DNA from: Anaerolineae bacterium
GTDB lineage: Bacteria; Chloroflexota; Anaerolineae; Aggregatilineales; Phototrophicaceae
DNA length: 64,000 nt
Assembly (NCBI GenBank): GCA_023382675.1
Contig: JAHDWN010000010.1
Span: 103,118-167,117, forward strand
Direction: 5' to 3'
The translations under genes and the position numbers were made by a program. The notes beneath the pieces were generated by a model that was given only the letters and a program-made list of their open reading frames with translations, was not told the origin of the DNA and did no database searches. Numbering within the stretch: the stretch's first letter is position 1; every line of letters starts with the position of its first letter. Positions 26,432-34,387 of the stretch are shown here, piece after piece.

Positions 26432-27160
26432 TCAGACTGCGCTGTCAATTCCGAGGTGCGCCGCGAGCCAATTGAGAATGACCGGGATGACCGGCGCGCC
26501 AGCCTCTCTAAAAAGATCGGTGCCGTGTGCCCGACCAGAGTAAAGCTGTAGGCCAAGTTCACCGCTGGCCTGGGTTGCCAGTGTTTTGACGCTGTCTGCG
26601 CTGTAGGTATCGCGCTGGGAGGCCACCAGCAGCGCCGAGCGCTCGGTCAAGCCCTCGTTGATCGCTGGCTCGGTTACGACACCGCGATAATCCAGGCCGG
26701 GCGACAGCGCCACGGCGGTGACGCAGCGTTCGTCGAACGCGCAGCCACTCAGCGCCAGATTCGCGCCAATGCTCGCGCCAACAATCGCAATCTGATCGGG
26801 TATGACTGAGGGTTGTTCGCCCAGCCAATTCAGCCAGGTTTCGACATCGCGTTCGGCTGCCGGCCAATCTTGCGCGCCCTGAGTCTCGCCGTGCCCGCGC
26901 AGATCGACCGCCAGTACGTTGTAGCCTGCGTCGCTCAGCGAGGGGATCAGCGGCTGCCAGGCATTGCGGCGGCTGCCGAGCATATGCAGCAGCAGCACCG
27001 TCGGGGCAGGCTCACTGGCCGATGGGTAAAACTCACCGACCAGTGTCAAGCCATCGTACGCTTCTACCGTGACGATCTCTGCGTCGGCATCACGTTGGGC
27101 ATGGACGGCGCTCGTCCATGTCAGTATCAATCCGATGAGCAACCATATTCGTAGCCGCAT
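26432..27160 (-). CDS. Secreted alpha/beta hydrolase
   Basis: A 242-residue protein with a signal peptide (RLRIWLLIGLILTWTSAVHA) and a strong AGGAGG site before the ATG at 27160. The fold has the oxyanion region LLHMLGSRRNAWQPL, the nucleophile elbow GASIG, an acid residue in ASQRDTYS and the catalytic His in GRAHGTDLF; all three triad residues are in place. It resembles dienelactone-hydrolase-like and small serine esterases. The substrate is unknown, and the protein should act outside the cytoplasm. It ends 3 bases from the convergent glycosylase gene. Confidence 0.83.
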   Translation of the reverse strand: MRLRIWLLIGLILTWTSAVHAQRDADAEIVTVEAYDGLTLVGEFYPSASEPAPTVLLLHMLGSRRNAWQPLIPSLSDAGYNVLAVDLRGHGETQGAQDWPAAERDVETWLNWLGEQPSVIPDQIAIVGASIGANLALSGCAFDERCVTAVALSPGLDYRGVVTEPAINEGLTERSALLVASQRDTYSADSVKTLATQASGELGLQLYSGRAHGTDLFREAGAPVIPVILNWLAAHLGIDSAV

Positions 27161-27215
27161 AGGATACCTCCTGTTCCACAAGCCTCTTGTTCGCGCCGAC
27201 TGTAATTCCTGACGG

Positions 27216-27983
27216 TCATTTGCCGGCCATTTGTACGGGTTTTAAGAGTGCGCGATCAAACTTGTCCATCCCCTGTGCGCCGACTCGCTCCAGTTCGGCG
27301 CGCACGGCGGCGGCGTCCTGGCGCAGTTGCGCCACGTCCACACCACGGCACACATCCGGCAGCATTGCCAGCCACTGCACGCTCCGCAACAGCATCTTGA
27401 GGGCGCCGCGATGATTGCCGCGCGTGATCTGGTAGTAGGCGATGCCGACCTGCAGGATAGCGCGATAGAGTTCGCGCACCGGCCCCGACTCTGCCATCCA
27501 CATCGCTTCAAATTGATCGTGCTGTTTATAGTATTCGCCTGCGTTGAACAGCGCGATCGATTTCAGACCTTCTGGCGGCATCGGTTCGTCGCACTGGCAA
27601 TCTAGCTGCGCCACCAATGCTGCATCCGGGACACGTGCCACATCTTGCAGCAGGGTCGGCAGCTTGCTTGCCAATCGAGGCGCCGCGATGGCGAAGTCTG
27701 CTCCGGCTGTAAGGGCATGGGCGCGCCGTTCGGCATTATCGCTCACCAGGATGATCGGGATCCGCCGTGTTGCGGGGCTGGCTTTTGGCGTTGCCGTCCA
27801 GAAGCGCCAATCGGCTGCGTCGCCATCGACCAGGATCATGGCCGCGCGTGCGTCCGCCAGCCACGTGACGTAGCCGGTGCTGTCTGTCTGCTGCAAAGAC
27901 TCGTACTGCGCGCCCTCGATAATCTCGGCGGCGGTTTTGATCCAACTCGGCTTGCCTGCAATCACGATTACCGCTTTTGCCAT
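27216..27983 (-). CDS. Receiver-like domain fused to DUF309
   Basis: A 255-residue protein. The first ~125 residues look like a response-regulator receiver fold (KAVIVIAGKPSW, AAMILVDGD, RRIPIILVSDNAERRAHALTAGADFAIAAP). The phosphoryl-acceptor strand ends in VDGDAAD, and the N-terminal acidic pair is missing, so phosphorylation is doubtful. From about residue 140 a DUF309 domain follows (ALFNAGEYYKQHDQFEAMW...AILQVGIAYYQITRGNHRGALKML), a small all-helical family of unknown function with a conserved H-[DE]-x-x-E-x-x-W core, which is intact. This domain pairing is unusual. Confidence 0.75.
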   Translation of the reverse strand: MAKAVIVIAGKPSWIKTAAEIIEGAQYESLQQTDSTGYVTWLADARAAMILVDGDAADWRFWTATPKASPATRRIPIILVSDNAERRAHALTAGADFAIAAPRLASKLPTLLQDVARVPDAALVAQLDCQCDEPMPPEGLKSIALFNAGEYYKQHDQFEAMWMAESGPVRELYRAILQVGIAYYQITRGNHRGALKMLLRSVQWLAMLPDVCRGVDVAQLRQDAAAVRAELERVGAQGMDKFDRALLKPVQMAGK

Positions 27984-28004
27984 AATGGCACGTCCTTGGC
28001 TGTG

Positions 28005-28802
28005 TCAAACTTCTGGCTCAATCGCGATCTGATCGAGCCAGAGACTTTGATCGCGTTCGATTGGGATGATGCCGCCGCCGAAGCGCCCCTGCGGCGTGAC
28101 GATGGCGTACTGGTTGTCTAGCCACGCGATAAACCCGCATGGGCCGCGCGGCGTGACGGGAGTCTTCAACACAATCTGATCATCCACGAAAAACGTTGCA
28201 CCATTCGCTCGCCATTCAATCGTGTACTTGTGTGGCTCGATCAGCAGCCTGTCGTCCAGCTTTGCTTCGTGGATCGCCAGCGCGCGCTGGATATCTGGAT
28301 AAAAGCGTTGGTAAAACGGTGGGAAACGCAGCAGCAGTAGCGCAGGCAGCGCCAGGGGAATCAGCGTCAGGGCGTGGGGGCGTCCGGCATCGATCTGCGC
28401 GGCTTTCCAACCGTGACCCGGCACGTCATAGGCAAGCCGCATATCGTTGGGCGGCGACCCGAAGAAGAACCAGATTGCCTGGGGCAGACGTGGCCACCGG
28501 TGCGCGCCTACATCCGGCGAGAACGGATGATTCCAGAAGCCGAATCCCGCCGTGCCGCGCAGTTGATCGCCTGCGGCTGACGCGCGTGCATTCATCGTCA
28601 TACGCACGGGAGGCCGCCAGCGAAACTGGAAACTCTGGTAGTTGTAATCGCTGATCTGCGCGTTAGAGTACTGCTGGCTGGACGAGCGCCCAATGCTCAG
28701 TTGCAGCGCCTGCCCGCTTGCTTGGATGTGCCCTGTGCCAATTTCGGTCTGCACCCACGAGGTAGGTGGGGAGAGGTTCTGCAAAGCAGCTTTCTTACTC
28801 AT
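28005..28802 (-). CDS. Concanavalin-like (glycoside-hydrolase-like) beta-sandwich protein
   Basis: A 265-residue protein without a signal peptide. A jelly-roll pattern is visible in YQSFQFRWRPPVRMTMNARAS, LRGTAGFGFWNHPF, HKYTIEWRANGATFFVDDQIV and GFIAWLDNQYAIV, which resembles lectin/GH16-like sandwiches. A hydrophobic stretch (LTLIPLALPALLLLRFPPFYQRFYP, near residue 145) interrupts it, as in some membrane-associated members. I see no clear GH16 catalytic E-[ILV]-D-x-x-E motif, so enzyme activity is doubtful. The role is unknown. Confidence 0.55.
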   Translation of the reverse strand: MSKKAALQNLSPPTSWVQTEIGTGHIQASGQALQLSIGRSSSQQYSNAQISDYNYQSFQFRWRPPVRMTMNARASAAGDQLRGTAGFGFWNHPFSPDVGAHRWPRLPQAIWFFFGSPPNDMRLAYDVPGHGWKAAQIDAGRPHALTLIPLALPALLLLRFPPFYQRFYPDIQRALAIHEAKLDDRLLIEPHKYTIEWRANGATFFVDDQIVLKTPVTPRGPCGFIAWLDNQYAIVTPQGRFGGGIIPIERDQSLWLDQIAIEPEV

Positions 28803-28831
28803 TGGAATAGACCATGTGTTCTAATTTCCAA

Positions 28832-28860
28832 TTGAAGCCTTGGGGATTGTGGAGTATAAT
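28832..28860 (+). promoter_or_regulatory. Sigma-70-type promoter
   Basis: TTGAAG at 28832-28837 and TATAAT at 28855-28860 are separated by exactly 17 bases. Transcription would start near 28867, about 37 bases before the GTG start of the metallo-beta-lactamase-fold gene. This is one of the clearest vegetative promoters in the window. Confidence 0.75.
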
Positions 28861-28903
28861 TTGAACCTGAAGATGCAAGACGTTGGCCTAAGGAACAAAA
28901 TCT

Positions 28904-29566
28904 GTGGATATTACCTGGTACGGACATAGCTGCTTCCGTATAAGCGACCGTGGGCAAATATCGATTGTAACTGATCCGTTTGCGGAGGACATCGGACTTC
29001 CACCGCTGAAGGTTAAGGGCGAGGTGGTGACGGTGAGCCATAATGTGCCGGGTCACAACTTTGTCGAAGGTGTGCGCGGTTATCAGTACGTGGTCTATCG
29101 CGCCGGTGAATACGAAATCGGCGACGTGTTTATCACTGGTCTGGCGCTCGATTACCTCGATGATACCGTATCGCGGCCCAATGTAGGCTACCTACTGGAT
29201 TATGGAACGCTGACAGTGCTGCACCTGGGCGACCTGGGGCACGTGCCGGACCAGTCTTCCATTGAACGCATGGGGCAGGTGAACGTCTTGCTCGTTCCAG
29301 TGGGCGGTGGCAACGGGCTGAAGGCCGCAGAGGCCGCCGAAGTCGTTGCTCTGTTCGAACCGAATTTCGTCGTTCCCATGCACTATGGATTGCCTGGGCT
29401 GAAATTTTCGCTCGACGGCGTCGAGAAATTTCTCAAAGCGATGGGCGTCAGCAAACCGCATGAAATGGAAACACTGCGTGTTAGCCCATCGGATTTGCCA
29501 GAGCAAACCCAGGTAGTCGTGTTGACGCCGATGGCACTAAGTCGAAATACGGAGAATGGCGGATGA
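28904..29566 (+). CDS. Metallo-beta-lactamase-fold hydrolase (Lactamase_B_3 type), atypical metal motif
   Basis: A 220-residue protein with GTG start after AAGGA. The opening strand ITWYGHSCFRI and the later HLGDLGH and PMHYG segments are typical of the UPF0173/Lactamase_B_3 group. The standard H-x-H-x-D-H metal motif is replaced by SHNVPGHN, so only some zinc ligands remain and the activity may differ or be lost. The stop overlaps the ATG of the next gene by 4 bases. The substrate is unknown. Confidence 0.75.
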   Translation: MDITWYGHSCFRISDRGQISIVTDPFAEDIGLPPLKVKGEVVTVSHNVPGHNFVEGVRGYQYVVYRAGEYEIGDVFITGLALDYLDDTVSRPNVGYLLDYGTLTVLHLGDLGHVPDQSSIERMGQVNVLLVPVGGGNGLKAAEAAEVVALFEPNFVVPMHYGLPGLKFSLDGVEKFLKAMGVSKPHEMETLRVSPSDLPEQTQVVVLTPMALSRNTENGG

Positions 29567-29874
29567 CGGTCAAACTGTTAATGAACTGGGACATCAAGCC
29601 TGGGCGCGATCAGGAGTATTTCGAGTTTGTAGTTCGCGAGTGGGTGCCGGGTATCCAGCGCCTGGGATTGAAGCCGACTGGGGCCTGGTACACGGTCTAC
29701 AGCCGCGAAAAAGATCTGCCGCAGATTATGACGGAAGGCATCACCGAAGACCTGGATACCATGCACGATATTCTGCGCAGCGATGAGTGGCATACCCTCT
29801 TCGACAAATTATCCGAGTATGTGAGCAACTACCAGCAAAAAATCGTCCGCGCCAGCGGTGGATTTCAGGTCTGA
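29563..29874 (+). CDS. Small dimeric alpha-beta-barrel (NIPSNAP/ABM-like) protein
   Basis: A 103-residue protein coupled to the gene before it. The arrangement of strand (KLLMNWDIKPGRDQEYFEF), helix, strand (GAWYTVYS), helix and C-terminal helix is that of ferredoxin-like dimeric barrels such as NIPSNAP or antibiotic monooxygenase-like families. I see no haem or metal ligand set. It is followed by a strong bidirectional terminator hairpin. Confidence 0.65.
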   Translation: MTVKLLMNWDIKPGRDQEYFEFVVREWVPGIQRLGLKPTGAWYTVYSREKDLPQIMTEGITEDLDTMHDILRSDEWHTLFDKLSEYVSNYQQKIVRASGGFQV

Positions 29875-29882
29875 GCCAACGC

Positions 29883-29908
29883 AAAAACGCCCATCTCTGA
29901 TGGGCGTT
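29883..29908. terminator. Bidirectional intrinsic terminator
   Basis: A perfect 10-bp stem (AACGCCCATC / GATGGGCGTT) with a 3-base loop occupies 29886-29908. On the minus strand the stem is followed by five T residues, so it best ends the convergent FmdB-like gene. It can also stop transcripts that leave the NIPSNAP-like gene on the plus strand, where the T tract is weaker. Confidence 0.8.
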
Positions 29909-29935
29909 GCTTTGGATTCCAATGTAGTGGAAAAG

Positions 29936-30238
29936 CTAATCAGCGGCGGCTGCGGTGGTCGTTGCCGCGGGTTTCGTCGCTTCTTTGCTGCTGCTGGAGA
30001 CGTCTGCGGCACCTTTGTCGCTGGACTCGGCCTTGGGCGCGCTCGTCAGGGAAGATTTGGACTTGCCCTGGTGATCATTGACGTAAAAGCCGGAACCCTT
30101 GAAGATGACCGGCGCGGCCTGGACGACGCGCACCACTGCTTGCCCCGTTTCCGGGTCCTTAGTCAGCGGATCATCAGAAAAGCTTTGACGAAGGTCGAAG
30201 GTTGTTCCGTCTTCGCGACGATATGTATAGAGCGGCAT
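29936..30238 (-). CDS. FmdB-like regulatory protein without zinc-ribbon cysteines
   Basis: A 100-residue protein that starts MPLYTY and contains QSFSDDPLT and the diagnostic strand VIFKGSGFYVND, as in FmdB/'zinc ribbon' proteins. In typical members the segments 'YxCxxCG' and 'CPxCG' bind zinc. Here they read YRREDGTTF and DPETGQ, so all four cysteines are gone. The last ~40 residues are a low-complexity Ser/Lys/Ala/Thr tail. Regulation by FmdB is poorly defined; this version cannot bind zinc in the usual way. Confidence 0.75.
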   Translation of the reverse strand: MPLYTYRREDGTTFDLRQSFSDDPLTKDPETGQAVVRVVQAAPVIFKGSGFYVNDHQGKSKSSLTSAPKAESSDKGAADVSSSSKEATKPAATTTAAAAD

Positions 30239-30378
30239 TCTGCCCACCTCTAGCCAACAATATGCTATTTATTAGACGCAGTTGCATTCGATATATTACA
30301 GCAGTTTTGCTGAAAATGTCGAGTACCGCCGCAGAATTCTGATGGAGCTTTTACGATCTGCCCTATTTTTGCAGGGGC

Positions 30379-30410
30379 AAGGGCGCATCTTGTTTGAATG
30401 CGCCCTTTTC
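30379..30410. terminator. Hairpin downstream of tal-pgi
   Basis: A 10-bp stem, AAGGGCGCAT (30379-30388) with ATGCGCCCTT (30398-30407), has a 9-base loop. It lies 12 bases past the stop of the minus-strand tal-pgi gene. The better T run (TTTT) is on the plus strand side, so as a terminator of tal-pgi it is imperfect; it may stabilise the mRNA end or stop plus-strand transcripts. The rest of 30248-30419 shows no gene. Confidence 0.55.
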
Positions 30411-30419
30411 TCTATCACA

Positions 30420-33284
30420 CTAGGGTCGGCGTTCACCTGCCAGGTCAGCTGCTGCGCGCAGCTTATCCAGACCGGCTAGCAGGTCGCTGCTGATGTGCAG
30501 CCGAACCGCGCGCCGATTTTTCGCTACCAGGGCTTCCATGTCTCCGGCTGCCTGCGCTGCTTTCAAAACACTGAAGGTATATGGCTCACCGGGGATCGGG
30601 ACGTCAGCCGCATCATCGCAGGTGATCTGGATGAAAACGCCGTTGTTAGGGCCGCCTTTGTGCAACTGTCCTGTGCTGTGCAAGAAGCGGGGGCCATAGC
30701 CGACGGTCGTTGCGCGCCGGGTGACGTGGCGAATGCGCCTGCGAATATCGCTCAGCGCCGCTTCGACTTCCGGGTGCATCGGCAGATAGGCCAGCAGCGC
30801 GAAGTAATCGCCAGCGTGAGTATTATTGATCAGAGTCGCCAGCAAACCGCTCAAATCAGGCTCATATTGCTGCTGCTGTGCCATGTCGTGCAGCGTCGTG
30901 GCTGTCGCCGAGTCTGCATATAGACTCACGCCATCAGCACGCAGAATCGGCTCGGTTGCTGGCAGTGTGCCATGCGCTTTGAAATGGGCTAGCAGTCGTG
31001 CAGTGTTCTCTTTGCTTTCGGTCACGTTCGGCTCGTCGAACGGGTTGATGTCGAGCAGCCGCCCGGCAACTGCCGTGGCGAATTCCCAGCGCATGAACTC
31101 GCCACCCACGGCGGCCTTGCCCGGCAGATTGATCACCACAGTGGGCTGTGCGGCCTGCTGGAGCATCTTGATGCCCTCGTCCAGGGCTTCGTTGTCGTCG
31201 CCGTCCACACGCAGGAAGACAAACAGGCGGTCGGTTGCATAATCGTGCGGCATGCCAATCGTCGCGCCGACGACAGGCAGCAGGCCTTTGCCTTCCTTGC
31301 CCGTACTCTCAGCAATCAGTTGTTCGATCCAGTTGCCCAGGCTGTCTATTGACGGGCTGGTGAAGATGCTCACCTTGTCGCGGCCATCCTTGCCAAGCAC
31401 GCCCATGATCACGCCGAGCGTGATCCCCGGATGATCATTGCCGGAGATGTTCTTCCCACACGCTTTCGCCATTTGCCTGGCGCTTGCCCACAGGGCGTCG
31501 AGATCGAGACCGATGAGCGCCGCCGGAACCATGCCGAAGTAGCTCAAAGCACTGTAGCGACCGCCAATGTCAGCAGGATTGCTGAAAATGTCGCGGAAAC
31601 CCTTCTCGTGCGCTTCCGCTTCAAGCTGCGTCCCGCCGTCGGTGATGGCGATGAATTGTGCGCCGTTCTTGCCTGTGCGCTCGTAGAAGTACTTGAAGAA
31701 CGATGCCGTTTCGATGGTGCCGCCGGACTTGCTGGCAACAATGAACACAGTCTTCGGTAAATCGATCTCGCTCTCAATCTGACGGATGTAGGTGGGATCG
31801 GTGCTATCGAGCATATGCAGGCGCGGATAACCCACCTGAGGCCCAAACGTCTGGCTCAGTACCTCTGGCGCGAGGCTGCTGCCGCCCATGCCCAGCAGCA
31901 CGACATGATCGAAGTCGCCATTCTTGGCGCTTGCTTGCAGAGCCTTCAGGCGTGGCAGGTCAATCGTCTCGAAAACATCGAGCCAGCCAAGCCGATTCTT
32001 GATCTTGCTCACGACCGAGGGATTATCTTTCCAGACCGTGCCATCGTGCTCCCAGATGCGGGTGTTGAGGTGGTGCCCCTCAAGTTCCTGGATGATGCGC
32101 TGAACTTCCTGTTGATATGCACCGATTGTGATCATCTGCCGCTTGATCACGCCGGTGGCGAGCACATTGCGCTTGGCATCTACCTGATCGAGTAAATTGT
32201 GGAAGGACTCAGAGAATGATTCGACGCCGTCCATCTGGAGCTGGTCAGTAATCTGGTCGATGTTCACGCCGACTTCGGCCAGCATATCCATCGTCTGGAG
32301 GGCTTCGTCAATGTCTGTTTCCAAGGTGGCTGCTACCTGCCCATGATCCTTAAAAGCCTTCAAAGTTGCCGGCGGGACAGTATTGACCGTGTCCCGCCCG
32401 ATCAGGCTGTCAATATACAGGGTATCGGAATAGGCGGGATTCTTGGTGCCGGTCGAGGCCCAAAGTGGACGCTGCACACGCGCGCCCGCATCTCGCAGCT
32501 CCTGAAAGCGTGGGCTGTTGAATATCTCTTTGAAACGGCGATAAGCCAGCTTCGCGTTGGCGATGGCGGCTTTGCCTTTCAGACGGTTATTGAGGGACAC
32601 CCGTCCGAGGTCGCGCCCCTGCGCCGCCCGGATGTTGTTGTCCAGGACGCGGTCAACAGCGCTGTCAATGCGGCTGACGAAGAAGCTGGCAACCGACGCG
32701 ATGTGACCCATGTCCTGGCCCGCAGCTTTGCGCCGTTCCAACCCACGAATGTAAGCCTCCATCACCTTTTCGTAATTCTGGATGCTGAAGATCAGGGTCA
32801 CATTGATGTTCAATCCAGATGCAATGGCCTCTTCGATGGCGGGAATGCCTGCTTCCGTGGCCGGAATCTTGATCATGGTGTTCGGGCGATCCACCCGCGC
32901 GAACAAGCGTCGCGCTTCTGAAATCGTAGACGCTGTGTCATTGGCAATCAGAGGAGAAACTTCCAGGCTGACGTAACCATCCCGACCGCCGGTACGATCA
33001 TACACAGGCCGGAGGATGTCCAGTGCGCGTTGAATATCCTGGACGGCAAGATGCTCGTAGATGTCATAAGGATCTAATTCCAGGACGTGCATCATTTCGT
33101 CATCATAGTCTTCGGAGTCGCCGATGGCTTTCTGGAAGATAGTCGGATTGGAGGTGACGCCGAGGACGCCATCTTCGTCGATCATCCGTTGGAGTTCACC
33201 GCTCTCGATGATGCTGCGGCGGATGTTGTCATACCAGATGCTCTGACCGAATTCTTGGACATCCACAGGGGGATTGGCAGCCAT
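30420..33284 (-). CDS. Bifunctional transaldolase / glucose-6-phosphate isomerase
   Basis: A 954-residue fusion. Residues 1-370 are a transaldolase (GVTSNPTIFQKAI, VSLEVSPLIANDT, Schiff-base lysine K139 in MIKIPAT, SVASFFVSRID). After a linker, residues ~400-930 form a phosphoglucose isomerase (LLGMGGSSLAPEVL, VASKSGGTIET, GGRYSALSYFG, and a C-terminal GGEFMRWEFATA segment). It links the non-oxidative pentose phosphate pathway with glycolysis in one polypeptide. This fusion is known in several bacterial groups, including Chloroflexota and Actinomycetota relatives. rpiB lies directly upstream on the same strand, which makes a pentose phosphate operon. Confidence 0.94.
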   Translation of the reverse strand: MAANPPVDVQEFGQSIWYDNIRRSIIESGELQRMIDEDGVLGVTSNPTIFQKAIGDSEDYDDEMMHVLELDPYDIYEHLAVQDIQRALDILRPVYDRTGGRDGYVSLEVSPLIANDTASTISEARRLFARVDRPNTMIKIPATEAGIPAIEEAIASGLNINVTLIFSIQNYEKVMEAYIRGLERRKAAGQDMGHIASVASFFVSRIDSAVDRVLDNNIRAAQGRDLGRVSLNNRLKGKAAIANAKLAYRRFKEIFNSPRFQELRDAGARVQRPLWASTGTKNPAYSDTLYIDSLIGRDTVNTVPPATLKAFKDHGQVAATLETDIDEALQTMDMLAEVGVNIDQITDQLQMDGVESFSESFHNLLDQVDAKRNVLATGVIKRQMITIGAYQQEVQRIIQELEGHHLNTRIWEHDGTVWKDNPSVVSKIKNRLGWLDVFETIDLPRLKALQASAKNGDFDHVVLLGMGGSSLAPEVLSQTFGPQVGYPRLHMLDSTDPTYIRQIESEIDLPKTVFIVASKSGGTIETASFFKYFYERTGKNGAQFIAITDGGTQLEAEAHEKGFRDIFSNPADIGGRYSALSYFGMVPAALIGLDLDALWASARQMAKACGKNISGNDHPGITLGVIMGVLGKDGRDKVSIFTSPSIDSLGNWIEQLIAESTGKEGKGLLPVVGATIGMPHDYATDRLFVFLRVDGDDNEALDEGIKMLQQAAQPTVVINLPGKAAVGGEFMRWEFATAVAGRLLDINPFDEPNVTESKENTARLLAHFKAHGTLPATEPILRADGVSLYADSATATTLHDMAQQQQYEPDLSGLLATLINNTHAGDYFALLAYLPMHPEVEAALSDIRRRIRHVTRRATTVGYGPRFLHSTGQLHKGGPNNGVFIQITCDDAADVPIPGEPYTFSVLKAAQAAGDMEALVAKNRRAVRLHISSDLLAGLDKLRAAADLAGERRP

Positions 33285-33382
33285 GATTACCTCTCAAATG
33301 TGATGCAATATCTACACGTTGAAACAAGCGGCAGTAAAAACTATTCTGATTGTCGCCCACATTCAAACTTGTATGACGTCTC

Positions 33383-33853
33383 TTATGAAGTCGTGGACGT
33401 GTTGAGTGTCGAATTCTCAATGGCGACGATTTTTCCAAAGCGGCGCTGATGGCGTTCTGCTTCGCTGGGTTCTGCCTTCAGGAATGCCAACGACAATTCT
33501 TCCGCGACAGCTTCGCCCACAATACGCGCGCCCAGACACAGCACATTCATGCGGTCGTGTTCCACACCCTGGTGGGCGCTGTAGATGTCATGGCACACAC
33601 ACGCATAGATCCCTTTGAACTTGTTGGCGGCGATACTCGCACCCACTCCACTGCCGCAGATCAATATCCCGCGTTCAGCGCGGCCATCCAGCAGCGTGTG
33701 AGCCACAGCCGCAGCAGCGTCAGGGTAGTCAGAAGGGACGGCATCGGTCTCGACGCCAAGGTCGATGGTCTCATAGCCCAGATCAGTGAGTACTTTGAGG
33801 ATATGCTGCTTGAGGGGGTAGCCGGCATGGTCAGCAGCGAGTGCAATCTTCAT
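33383..33853 (-). CDS. rpiB: Ribose-5-phosphate isomerase B
   Basis: A 156-residue RpiB/LacAB-family enzyme that interconverts ribose 5-phosphate and ribulose 5-phosphate. It has MKIALAADHAGYPLK, the catalytic Cys in GILICGSGVGASIAANK and the HDRMNVLCLGARIVG phosphate-binding segment. About 10-15 extra residues end the chain (VAIENSTLNTSTTS). It is followed after 98 bases by the transaldolase-isomerase fusion, so both probably share a promoter. Confidence 0.93.
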   Translation of the reverse strand: MKIALAADHAGYPLKQHILKVLTDLGYETIDLGVETDAVPSDYPDAAAAVAHTLLDGRAERGILICGSGVGASIAANKFKGIYACVCHDIYSAHQGVEHDRMNVLCLGARIVGEAVAEELSLAFLKAEPSEAERHQRRFGKIVAIENSTLNTSTTS

Positions 33854-33998
33854 GCGTGCGCGTCTCCATGTTCGCGTGGTTGATCGTCTGTCAGTTTACC
33901 ACAAGATGAGGTCAATGCTGATACCAGTGGCTTGCACATTGGCCCATTAGTTTCACAGGTGTGATTATTAGACTGTACACTTTGTATCAAAATTGGTG

Positions 33999-34004
33999 TA
34001 TAAT
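33999..34004 (+). promoter_or_regulatory. -10 box (TATAAT)
   Basis: A perfect TATAAT lies 36 bases ahead of the start of the small SH3-like gene, in an AT-rich divergent region. A -35 box is weak (TGTACA at 33974-33979 with a 19-base gap). Confidence 0.45.
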
Positions 34005-34040
34005 TTACTACAATCTGCACAACTACAACAAGGCAACCCC

Positions 34041-34313
34041 ATGCAGTTCATGCGCAGGAAGAAACACGTCGAAGCCGAGACTATCACCGCTCATGCCCGC
34101 GTCCAGGTGGCTAACTACCGGGAAGCACCGGCCACAATCGCACCCGTTATTCGGTCAATCGCCAAAGATGAATTGTTGATCTTGCGCGGTCGCAGCCCGG
34201 ACGCTCAGTGGGTGACGCCAGCGGAAGACGGGCATCTGTGGGTGCATGTCTCTCACTTGTCAGTTGACGGCGAAATCGAGACGCTGCCGGTGATCGCTTA
34301 CTCACTATCCTGA
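34041..34313 (+). CDS. Small SH3-like protein, 90 aa
   Basis: The protein starts at ATG 34041 after AAGGC. A basic start (MQFMRRKKH) is followed by one compact beta domain with the bacterial SH3 pattern: ARVQVANYREAPATIAPVI, then AKDELLILRGRSPDAQWVTPAEDGHLWVHVSHL. It lacks a signal peptide and may act in the cytoplasm. No partner is suggested by its neighbours. A short hairpin (GCCACA/TGTGGC, 34343-34359) follows without a T run. Confidence 0.6.
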   Translation: MQFMRRKKHVEAETITAHARVQVANYREAPATIAPVIRSIAKDELLILRGRSPDAQWVTPAEDGHLWVHVSHLSVDGEIETLPVIAYSLS

Positions 34314-34387
34314 AATAACTTTGCCTCGCCGTAAAAGGCTGAGCCACATTCACTGTGGCGGAATTGATTCATACTGCTGTGCCAGTT

